Shown here: positions 38,825-51,800 of the stretch, piece by piece | Layout: each line of letters opens with the position of its first letter | How positions within the stretch are numbered: the stretch's first letter is position 1 | Source: Bugulina stolonifera | Taxonomy: Eukaryota; Bryozoa; Gymnolaemata; Cheilostomatida; Bugulidae | Length of the DNA: 64,000 bases | Reading direction: 5' to 3' | Assembly: GCA_935421135.1 (NCBI GenBank) | Contig: OW285192.1 | Coordinates: forward strand, 7,469,501-7,533,500 | Translations under genes and position numbers: made by a program | The notes under the pieces: model-generated | The model's database searches: none | What the model was told of the DNA's origin: nothing | Seen by the model: the letters and a program-made list of their open reading frames with translations, nothing else

Positions 38825-39826
38825 AATTGTAATTTGCGATGATGCAAAGGAAAACAAATAATTTGTTGCATGTCTCTTAAGCAGCGAAAGATAACGAAAT
38901 AAATATTGGTTTCCATCTTATATTTATTCTCTTAGCACAGATAAATACTGTCAATATAGAAAAAAAAAACTAGAGGAAAAGATAAGTCGTGTTATGCTAT
39001 CATATGTGCAGTCTGTAAGACTCAAGTGTTAAAACAATGTATATGAAACAAATGTAACATTGCGTCAATTAAAACATTACAATTATATATCAGGATTGTC
39101 GAGTTGCAACATTCCAAATATAATGGTGAATATCCAACCTATTATATCATGTAGCTAGAAAATGCATCTGGAGTTGAAGGCGATAGAAATGAGGGTGGCA
39201 CCACCCACGCCCCAACTAAATGCCCTTCTCTACTTGTGGATCAAGTCTAGAATGCATTTCACACTCATATTCTTCAGCTTCTCATTCTAAAATGAGAAAA
39301 GTAATGGTTCGTTACTCGTTAGTGACATCAAAAATGCCCAACGCAGCTTTTGAACAAGTACATGTACATGTATTTGTAAACAACACTTTGAACAAATATC
39401 CACTGGAGAACAGGCATTTACCAAATGACGCCGAGCCGTAATATTCAAGGTTAGACAGTAAATAGTTTTCAATGGCTAATCCAATCATTCAGAATAACAG
39501 GGACATTCGTCTACAAGTTCTGGCACAATAATTTGGACAAACACGATTACCCAAAACTTCAAATGAACTTCTAACCCCACCCTACTACACCATACCTTAT
39601 AGGCTAACATAAACAGCATGGAGGAATTTTAAACATGCAAATCCAGCAGCGAATAAGCCTACTCCCTATTTTGTATGATACTATTATCAGACAATAGAAA
39701 TACCTTACTTATTTGTATTACAGTGTTGTATTACATTAATATGACATGATTAGACTAGTAGGCTACATACAAATATTATCATAATACCCTATCAAACAGG
39801 CCCACATGCTATTACTAATGCTGTGG

Positions 39827-42800
39827 TTACAATAGACTACCCACCACTTCTACTTTTGTTTTCGGCTCTTTCTTAGCTCTCTTATTCTAAAAAAAGAAAG
39901 AATAACAAAACTATTATTCACATAGACATTGACATTTGCTAAGTGACTATAAAATATATACATGGATAAACAAGTCTGTTCAAAATTAACTACTTTATCT
40001 GCTACATTGACTAGCATATTTTTTAACCTATGTGTGGGCGGGCCTGCTACATGGTCATAAAATATATTTTAATAATAACTCGGGAATGACAAATTAAAAA
40101 TGGCAAACAATTCAAAATATTTAACTTGCAATATATATTGTACCTATAGAGAGGAAGCCATATTTGTCAAGATTTTCTCAAGGACAGCGGTGGCCATCTT
40201 AGAGTAAACATATTCCCACCTTTGGAACAAGTTCTAAGGGCTAAGACTCATGCTAAACATGCTGTCATGACAAAGCCTATCATTGCCAACCAATATAATG
40301 CCGAGTGTTAGACTGTGGCAGGAATATGATAGTGTGTGGGGTTATGGGTGGCTACAACAGCCGCCCCCAACATTTCCTCTATAAGTATCTGTTTGCACTC
40401 CAAACACAGCTAAATATCTCCTTAGCATAGCTTATAATATACAAATCCATATCAAATAACTGAATGTGTAGACAGGTTAGGCCTAATATAAACTATGTAA
40501 TTTATACAGTAAAATATAATAACATAATATTATTAAATATATAATATTATTAGGTCACAATAATGTCTATGTAACAGGTCCTAGGTCTTGTACAATAATG
40601 CATGGACATAGTTAATTATATAATAACTCATGTTAAAGGTATTAACTATTTTATGATTTTAAATCTAATCATCAAAAGAGTGTTTCTTTACATAATAATA
40701 TAATATAATATCTAGACCTATTATTACATAACACAAGTGATAGCGTAATGTTGATCCTTTATACCAATCATGAAGTACTTATAACTAAGCAATCCGTTCA
40801 CAATCATAAAAGGAATTTTCTAGAATTACTAAAGTTATGAGGACATTGATCTAGACTGGTAAGATAGACCTGTCTAGGTAGTCCATAGCCCCGTCTTCAT
40901 ATTACAAATACGGTTATACTGGTAATACTGGTGATACCGGATAGGACCGGTTATACTGGTAATACTGGCAATACTGGTTACTTATACTATACTGATATAT
41001 GCAAAAATGCACACTGGTTATCAGCTGAATGGATGTGTGGGCGGGCAGCTCTAATTCCATTATGCAAACTAAATGTAAATCAAAAGCAATCAATAAGAAG
41101 CCAACCAGATACACGTTTACTAACCCTGGTGCTTGAGGACCTGGACTTTCTCTTCACACCACTTGTAGAGGTGGATGTAAGTTGTGACAGGGGTACAGGA
41201 GAGAGATGGGAAGGGGGTACATCAGATCCTCTATCCACCTGTTGCTCAGCTGCTTGCTTGAAAGGAGTCTTCACAGGACTTTCTACAGAGACATAAATGG
41301 TATAAATAGCAGTGTGCTGCATTGTAATGTATGGGACACTCATCTTGTTGTCTCTGTCCAGTCAATATTACATCACATTGTTCTCACAAGGTAGCCACTT
41401 AACGTTTACTCCTTCACCAATAATCAATGTGCTGCATGCCTATTAGAATGTAATATCTACATGTACGTATAAAAGCTATGCTGCATTACTGGAGTATTGA
41501 TCGCCACCCTACAGTGTATAAAGGTATTGTCACTGCATAGCAAATAGTACAGTGTCTCACTATGCACATAGTGGCCACACCCCAAGCCCCAATCATGAGA
41601 AGACAACTCCAGTTAATATTCATCCAGTTACACTGAGTGAATAGTAACTAGGTGAGCACTATATAACCCCACCCACAATCTATTGGCCAACTCCTCAGTA
41701 TACAAAATATTTACAACTGCATCTCATACTCGTACATACATGTACATGTACATACTGTATATGGGATTAGATGTCTAGCACCCAGTAGCCATAGGTGTAC
41801 AGATAACTCAGGAAGAAATTATCTGTCCCTGGACTAGATTTGGGGAAAGATGAGACAACTTCCAACTAATGTTAAAATCTATACTTGAATCAAATACACA
41901 TGACTGTGGACTAGGTGTGCATGGCATTGACTATTTACTCATTAACTGGTGAATTCACCTTTCATATTGGTTCAGGTACTCCTTCCAAACTGGGTTGCAC
42001 AGCCCCCAAACCCCAACTAAGTATCTACCTATATTGTTATAGGGAATCCGGCATTACATGTACATGTATATGAAATATGTATCTATATCAACTCTAATAG
42101 ACTGAGTGGATATAGACTACCTACCGCCCCCTGCCAGCTCCATAAGAGCTTCGGCTACACCAACAGTTTCATCAGATATGTCATTGCGATCTGTGACCTC
42201 TAAATGACCTTTGGCATCAGCTTCCCCAATAACTGTAGCCTGGCCACTAGCTTCTACTACCTCCATGTTAGCAGTGAGCTGTTGGTAAGGGGGATGCTCA
42301 CCACATCCCTCTATTGTATCGAGTAGATCTGCAGAACCTTGGTCTAAGATCACAGCCACAGCTCTGCGTAGATCTGGACTAGATATCACGGTAGGTATAC
42401 TATTCTTTCCTTTGGGAGTTGACTAAATACAGAAGCAAAGAACATCATTTGATTCATATCAAAACAGATTAAATGAAAAGATTTATTACAATAACAATAT
42501 TACGTAATTATTGAAATTGTTTAGAAAAAGCAAGAGATGTGTAGTTGTGAACATGGCTATAACAGGCTACAGTCAACCTTGTTCTTCAGCAAGTTCTAAC
42601 TATTATAATAAATTACAGTTGTAAGTCGTGTAGGATTGTAAAATTGGCATACTGTATTTTAGAGTTGTCTTCCCACACTGCATGGAATACTAATGTAGAC
42701 TAACCTCTGCTACAGTAATACTGGTTATACAGCCTCCTTTACCAGACATTACGATAGACGGTGAACCTCTCTTAGTGGGTGTATACTTATTAGCCATAGA

Positions 42801-45800
42801 CTCTCCTTTCCTGGCCACCGGTACAGATCTCCTGCCTGGGAATGGCATGGATGGAGTGCTCTTTTTCACTGCAAACAGTCAGTAGATACAAATGGCATTT
42901 ATCTAACATTTAATTTAAATAACTAATCTAATTTGATTAGAGGTATAAACTGTTATCCATTATAACATTAATCATAATTATCCTAATCATAAAATAATCT
43001 CACAGAAATTGTCACCCTGACGAATATATGTATTATGTAGGTCTACAGAAAGCTGATAATCATTTCTAGTCTGGTGTGATATGCTAGAACCCATCTAATT
43101 TGAGAGTGTGAATGTGAGACTTACTTCTGGGAGACCGCCTTAGAGACTGAACACTTGGAGACTGTGCACCTTGACCTGAAGGAGTTGATTTATGTACGTC
43201 CCTAGTTAAGGGACTAGGTGCACAGGAACCTGAGGCCAAACCGTGGGGTGGTGAAGTCAGGGGTGAGGTTGCATAAACAGAACCTAAAGTGAAATACAAA
43301 TTATATATAAATACAACATGTCCTGATCTAACTGGACCCTATAGAACCAAGGCTTTTAGACCGAGAGCGATTATGTAACTTTAGAGGACAGAGAATACAA
43401 CTCCACCAAATCTGATTTAACATTGATTATGTAACAATATATTATTAGTCGGTAAGGTAACCCTGAACTTTGACCACGAAAGTCCATGTCCTCATAATGA
43501 AACGTAACAGACTGGTTCCAATGATGAAAGAAATAAAGCTGCCTGTACCGTTTTAAACTGAAAATCGTCAACTTATGAATGGTATTTTAGGCTAATCTTA
43601 CTGGAGATAAGGGCTAAGACAAATATATCCTCCAAGTCCCTTTGTAAGCAAAGCTGAGATATTCTTTCCAGACATGGCCTAGGAACTACATTCACAATGT
43701 AGACCAAAGCACCCAAAAACATTACCAAACATTCTTAGCAACAACCTGTTATATTTGAATAAAGCGTGATAGCCTACGTATCTGTGTAATACTTACCACC
43801 TACTGAGGGTGGGGAGCTGATGCCCGATACACACAACTGAGGTGAAGATCTAAAGTGATGAAGGTCTGCACACTGTGACCCTTCAGATATACTAGCCAGT
43901 GCAGACCCATGAGACTGTAGCCTCGATATCTGCTTGTGAGTTGGGGACTTTCCTTTAGACGCCCCTCTAGTAGCCTTAGAGAGACTCTGACTAGGCTTAG
44001 TCACACCAGGAGAGGGGGCGGCTGGAGATGCACCATCCACTAAGGGAGTAGAAGGTAGGTCTATCTGTAGCTGAGGACTAGCGATATCTGGACTGCCTTG
44101 GGTATATGGAGACCTGAGCTGTATACAGAAACGGATAATAGACTAACAGACGGATACCAGTAAAAATTCTGCTGGATAGACTCGTTTTATCATTTCAAAA
44201 GTAACACACACTAGATCTACTAATCAGGATTAAAGTGGGGCAACTAATAATAGAATATGTTTTTAAACCATAACCAAAATTAACAAGAGATTTTGCATCA
44301 CATATTAATATTCAGAACGGAGGAAGGGCATTTAGATCTAGAGAGATACCAATGTACATGTACATACCGATGGAGACTTTCTATATGGTGACCTTTTGAC
44401 TTTTGTAGACTTGGGAGAAAAACTAAGGTGTCTGATGTGAGAAGTCCCCCTCCTCCTTGGTTTTTGTGGAGAAACTTTCTCCACCAACTTGGAGAGTGCT
44501 AAACAGGAAGTACTAGTTTTAGCCACCAAACGTACGTGTCCATCACAAGTAATAACAATACTTAGTCAAGATTGATTGGCAGATATTCTCACAGCGCTAT
44601 ATTATATACGGCATAATAGAGCGAGGAAGTCTGTGGTTACGCCAGAATTAGAACGAAGACATACATGTACACGTATATATAATGCAACAATAATAGGTAT
44701 ACAATATTACAGGCCTATATACATGTGTCTTTACAATGATGAAAACTGTATAATAAAACTGTAACATCTTTAAAATTTAAGAAAAATGTCTACCTGTAAA
44801 TCTGCAGATCGCAACTGAATGGCTGGTCTGTTGCAGGCCAACAGCACTATTATTGTACCTTACTTGGTAGAACATACTGTTACTATACAATCTATATGGT
44901 GACCTAGCAGTACTATACTTACATGGAGACCACTTAGCCGTTACAATGCTAGTTTCACCGTCACTGCTCATAGCTAACGGTAGAACTTTACCTCCTGAAT
45001 GCGTAACACCTGGAGGTTGGACTGGATCCCCAGCTCTGTAAAACACGTCTGGGTAATACTACTCTAATACACTACCACGATCACCAGTAGTCTTAGACAA
45101 ACATTTAAAACTTCTATAACTGTATATCCACAAGTCTTACAGCTAGCTTAGATTAACAAACGTTTGCTGACAAACAGAAAGTAAATGTAACATGTAACAA
45201 AAAATTTAAATATGTTACGCAGTTATGTCAACGTCGTAAGCTGTAGTGTTAACTTACGCTAGGCTAAGACTCTCCGCAGCGGTAGAGTTTTCATGTGATG
45301 TCTTAGCGACGACCTTAGCTACCTGGGGAGGGGTCGTAGCAGTAGTTGCCTTCCCTGTATTAAACAGAAGTTCAGTTGTCTCCTCTATATTCATTGCTTT
45401 GGATGGAGTGGGTTGGGATAGCTGAGAGGTTGATCCAGCTGCGGGGTGAAGGGTGTTACTACCAGTAGATGGTGGAGGTGCCCCTACTGTTGATACTGGA
45501 ACAAGATTTGTAGCTACAGCTGAAGGGTTCTGCCCTGGTAGAGAGTGTTGGGTGTCTTGAGGTATAAAGTAAAAGCCAGTAGCATTTGCAGGTATCATAG
45601 TGGGAATAATAGGTTGCGGATGATCTGAGGAAGGTACATGTATCTCACCCTTCCCGGCTGCATTTGAGTATGCTGAGGCTATGGAGGCAAATGCTGGATT
45701 TTGTTGGACTGGCTTCATTCTACTCTCTTTAGACACATGCTTGAGCACTAAAACAAATGTACATGTAGCTGCGTTATTGTAGGCCCTCGTATCTGTCAAC

Positions 45801-48800
45801 TTCCGTGAATATATTGTAGCGTACAAAAAGGCTGAGCCTTAACGACTATGTAGCCTACAATGTTATGTGAAACCAGAGGATACAAAAGTTGGAATAAAAC
45901 TATTGGTAAGCAGTAACCAAGTACAAGTCTTCATTGAAGTTCTAATAATCGGTAGACATCTTCAACTACATGTATAACCAGACAGATTGACTCACCTCTG
46001 ACAGCAAATGCATAACTAGTTAATTAGAATATATAGAATCATATAATTGTAAATTTCTCACGAAACGATTCTATTGATGGAATACATACATATACTGAAT
46101 AGAGTGAATTATTCTACCATTAAGATAATGACTGTATTATTACCTGGAATTGGAAGTTTATTAGGAGATAGTCCAGCAGTGATAGTACTAGCTGGCATCA
46201 GATTCTTCTGTCTTGCTGGTTTCTGCCGCTGCTGTTTCTTAGTCCGACCAATCCGGTGAGGTATCGTGGAGTCAGTCAGAGTACCAGTAAACATGTTCTT
46301 GGCTTTTAGAAGAGGGCCATGTTTGTTCAAAGCATTCACCGATTTCTTCAGGCTGCTGCTACCATGTGATTGAGTGAGATCATGTGACCGAGTGCCATGT
46401 ATCGGAGCGACGCCTTGCGACAAGGTGACCGCTGGCAAGGTGCCAATACCAGTTTGATCATGCAGTAGAAATGCCTCCTCTTGTGGAGGAGCAGATGACT
46501 GAATTTGGCTGTTTGGATCAGGCTGACCTACACTGGTCTGCGGTTTTGGGTTCATAATATTTCTCTTTGTCGGCTTCCCTTTCCGTCGATTAGTATCATC
46601 TATAAAGCAAGTAGTTATGCACACGGTTAATTATCTGTATCTGTAAAATAGCCTATAAACATGAAAATTATTGAGAAATGGCTGAAGTTTTCACAAAAGC
46701 ATATTGTTGATAAAGAGATGAAAACTGAAAAATTTTTGGACAAATACTTCAAGTGGCTTTAATGGTGCCATAGGTTAAGTGTTTACTACCCAAATGGTAG
46801 GTGTATTGGTGTAACAGTGTAGGTGTACATACCGACTATGAGGTGAAAACCATCAAATATAGGATCATCTTTGGTAATATGCAGAACTTCTGGAACCTTC
46901 TCCTCAGCCAACTGCTCCTTCTCGTCCTTTCTCAGGTTAATTGAGTCTGCCAGATCCTGAATCCATGTGTCATCCTGTACCAGCTTCTCCACTACATTCT
47001 ACACAGTGGTCAGATGGAGTAGTGTTAGTAGTAGTACATGTAGTAACAGGAGTAGTCCACAAACACACAGCATCGGTAGTACCAGTGGTGTGATGTTACT
47101 TTCTGCAAGGATTTTCAATTTGTCAATTGACAATAGAAAATCTTTGCAGAACATAACATCACATATAGAAAAAATGGCCAAACCCCCTTACACAAATGAC
47201 AGCTATTAACTAGACAGACTACACTTCAGTACTCAGTAGTGGATGCACTCACTCTCATGGGGAAGATCTCATTGAGCAATTCAGTGACTTCCTGGTCAAG
47301 TTCAACCTTCTCAGGCGTCTGTAGCCTTCTGCTAACAGAGGGATGAACGAGCCAATGAGAGCTTAGGTTAGGAGCATACAGTAGAATTATATCAATAGAC
47401 AGTAAGCTACATGGGTGGGCAACCACAGCACATGCCTTGCATTACAAGTTACAACTGATACAATATGTACGAGGAGGAGCAACATTTACTGGAGGCTTTT
47501 AAAGAGAGCGCAACTTGTCTACAAGTCACCCAAGTTGAGATCCATGAAAGATCAAACTCAAAGCTATGAGCAAACAATATATTCTGCGAACTAGATAACA
47601 GAGAATATAATATTTTAGCATTCACCTCTATTTTACAGAATATGTTGTTTGCTCTCAATTTTGAGTTTGGTCTTTTGATGAATCCCCACTAAGCCTTCTC
47701 ATCTGAAAAACTACTAACTTATTTCCGTGCAGCAAACTTTGGTCCTAGGCCCTTCACAGCAGTTTGCATACTAATTGGTTGATGCCCGGTGTGCTATTTC
47801 CATACTATGTACATATAACATACCGATACTCCTATGATACTCCTAGAAATATAAGTCGTACAAACCTGGCTGTGGTAGGCTTATGTGGTGACCTCTCCCA
47901 GTGCTGCTCTGGTAAAGTAAGGACAGTATTCCTATTTTCCTGCTGTGTTTGGGGGTGGGCGTCAGTACCCGTTCCCTGCATCATACAACACAGCATAATA
48001 ACTAAGTCTATACCGTTTGTTTTGTCACATCAAGATTTGTATTGCCCAGTACTACATTATAGAGAAGACAAGTCTCTGAGATGCAGAGCTACAAGGTACA
48101 TAGGGAACTAGTAGATATGTAAACACAATTGCTGCAATTCAGACATTGTTGATAAATCCTGCTACAACCAATCTAATAGGCCAATAATACCATCTACTAC
48201 ATTTGAACTAAACATAGTAATATAAACCATGGTGTATAAATTAACAATCACATACATGTAGGCCTAAGATAAGGCAGTTATTTCCCAGAAAATTATGTGC
48301 AAAGCAAACTGATACAGGAGTGGGCAATTCCAAAGTTACCATAATTGGACTAAACGGGTATAGTGTAGTTACTATACTTCACTTTCCATCGACCAAATGT
48401 TTGAGCTATGTAACTGCAAAACAAAACTGTTTTATCTGATATAGTCAATATACAGGCTACAGACATACAGTGAACGCAGTGGTAGATGACTCCGCCGTAG
48501 GCATATATGGCGCTGACACTGGCATATGGTGAGTAGATGGTACAGGGTCTACACCTGCAGTAGACATTGGTATACTCTCTGTTGTTGAAGGGAACAATCT
48601 CCGGTTCATGATAGCACCACCACCTGCATATATAGAAATGTGTCTATAATAAAGTAATAATGTTTAGTGCTAATAACAGCACTGAAAAGCTTGTTCACAT
48701 AATTTCTAGTTACCCTCTCCCAATTGGTTCAGTAGGTTAAACATCAGGGAAGGACAACTTCCAATGATAACCAATGGCTTATGAATGCCCATGATGCATA

Positions 48801-51800
48801 GTAAAAACTCCATGTTGTATTAATAGAGAGCACATTGCACACCGTTAGCGTTGCGTTTAGTTACAAACACATGATAAGACAATTCAGAGTGGTGCACATT
48901 AGCTCTGCCATTGCAACCACATATTACAGGGTAGGCTACGGTACCAGTTGTGATAGCTACACACGGCAGGACTGTCCTTGTGGGCAGACAGTTCCTGCTA
49001 GCATAAGTGATTAACTTACAGCGTGTACAATTTAATGTGGCTGAACCAACTGGATAATTAATTCGCAACATGGATAAATGTAAAGCATATGGTCTACAAG
49101 TCAATAGAAAATTGATAATATCCTAAATGCAGAGTATTATTTTTGATATTATTTTCCTAATTTATCCATTCACATACACAATAAAAATACTTTATTTTTG
49201 ATGTATTGCCTACGTTCTACTTTCTGTAGAATTTACCTTTCAAGGGTGATTTCATAATACTCTCCACTTCTGGGGCGTGCCTGGGGACCTACAATATTTA
49301 ATTGTACAACTGTAAGTAGGCTACTGTACAAAGCACAACATATGCCTATTCTATACCGGAATAAAACATGGCACAGTAATATACAATGGACCATACATGA
49401 GACTGGCTCGAGTTTATGGATCAATTCTCAATATTATGAATCTTCTAGATTTTGTACTATTATAAGTTGTGCATGTTCACTGGATGTAATATATATACAT
49501 ATACATGCAAGATTAAAGTGATCATGCAGCCTAGGGGTGTTTTATATCGTTTTAAAGGAAACATCGAGCCCCAGGCAGCTATTTTGAGTGTTTTTTAGGC
49601 CAATTTAGCGATAAAGAAGCATAGAAGCAGAAGCTGAGGACTATTTGGAGGACTATTGCATGTTGTCCTCTCGTGCATTTTGGTGTCAGATAACTCTCAA
49701 TATTTCACAACTGAAATCCACCATTACTTTGCACTTGATGGGTTGTTGACTTTTGACCACAGGGTCAACCACTAATGAGAATAAAATGTGATCAATAACA
49801 AAATAACATTGCCACAAGTATTGAGTGATTCAAGCCAAATCTTCCTGTGACTATGCTGGCTACAGTAAATAACAATATTAGCATTTATTTCAGTGTGGCA
49901 GCACATAAATTATCCCTTCACAATAGAAGTGGCATTTGCCAACACCTATGCAGGTAATAAATATGAAACAAATGGCATGCAGCCATCAGGATGTTTAGTA
50001 GAAACACACATGGGCTAGTGAAAAAACACTATATTTATGCATATCAGGAAGCCAGTCTCTACAAAAGTTGCACTCCATAAACCAAATAGCAGTTGGAAAA
50101 ATTATCCTGATAGTAGAGCATAGCATTTGTCATTTAGATTGCATAGGCCTATAAATAAAAGGGCAGTTTTTCATTTTCATTTGGCATATTATAATGACAT
50201 AAATAGTACTACTGGTAAGTTTGAATACTATTGCAGAAGTGAAAAATTCAGGTGTTACACCACAACATATGATCCTAGGAAACACTTTCTTCCTTCTGCC
50301 TATGTTTTAGGAACGAAGAATATTATTATCCTCTGTAACCAAAATTATACTGATAGTGATCAAGTAGCATGATGATGGCACATGTTCACTAATACAGTCA
50401 CGATAGAAGAAATACAATCTGAGTTCTTTCTTATAACATTCTATGTGGCTACAGGCATAGCATACAGACTAGCTAGCTAACCTATAGTGTACCTGCAGCG
50501 ACAGCAGATTTGGTCATCACATAAAATAACAATACTTCTAATGTTTATTCAGTGGTGTCCAACTTATAAACAAGCACCAACAAAATGTTTTAGTGGTCAG
50601 TGATGATCTTGTTCTTCTTCCATCCAGTGGGCTCATAATACATGTAATGTACATGTAGTGAGTTATTGGTGATAAAAATTTCTTTTGTGTACATATTTGC
50701 CCCCAAACCAGAGATTGTGAATGTACCCTTTCAAAAACAACAATTAAGTAATATAGACACTCAATGTTATATGAGCAAAACAACAGAGGGATGCGCGTGT
50801 TCTTGTGAGCTAATATTGGTTGCAATGTACAAAGGTACAATTGCTTATCTATAGCATATATTAATAATATTTTAAATACAATTTAAATATTCTGTAATTT
50901 GCGTTCATGTACATGTATATCATGTATAAGACTGCACACTACGTGTTCTATCTGACAGTATCTGTACATAACATGTATAATGCTATTTATGAATCATATT
51001 ACAAAACTATTACAGTATGTTTATGTACATGTATTATAAAAATCATGTACTACATGTATACACATAAAAATGTATTATACATGCACTACATGAGTGTATA
51101 GCTTATGTCTGTACCCCATAAGTAAGATGCACATGTATGTACATGTATAAAACATTATGATTTTTATACATCTGTAAAGCTCATATATGTAATTTATTAT
51201 AAATAACTATAGTAACTATAAAAAGTAATGCACATACATGTACATTGCATAACATGCCCATTCAGTTATACAGGCATGTGCTAATGGCAGATGTCTTCAC
51301 CAGATCCCTTCTTGGGCTGGCAGTGATATGCTAGTGGCTCATTGATTAGCCAGTGTGGTTGGGAGGAGGCTACCTATAGAGTGCCTAGTGTAGGACTACC
51401 TCAGTAGAAATTCTTATTTTCAATAATGCATGACACATCATAAGTGATCAGAACAGTAGCCTAGCCACTAACTTGCTTTTGTTGCAATATAGAAAATGGA
51501 CCAATCCATGTACATGTAGGTGGCTGCTAGGCTGTTGAGTGTAGAATAATTAGCAATCCACTCAGCATACCAGCTCTTGTTATCATTGTGGTCAGGGCAG
51601 AGCAGCCTTATGACATTGGTCATATTATTGCATTCTTGTGGTTTGTGTTCTTAGTACAACTAATTTTTAAACAAAAGTAGAGAGATGACAACTTTACATG
51701 CACAGCCAAAAAACAATTTTTGTGGAAGATAACTCTGAATTACAGAGCCATTTTACTATTAAATCTAGTGATAAATGGCTCCATTGAAAAGATAACTCTT

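Noticed and set aside
39220..39300. An alternative NPAT terminal exon encoding EEYECEMHSRLDPQ
   Set aside because: It would need weak splice sites at both ends (GTAGTC donor); the model ending at 39827 is simpler, though cDNA could overturn this.
50460..50540. Possible extra NPAT exon with MTKSAVAAG followed by a GT
   Set aside because: The required phase from the preceding exon meets a stop, and the site lies inside the TIR element.
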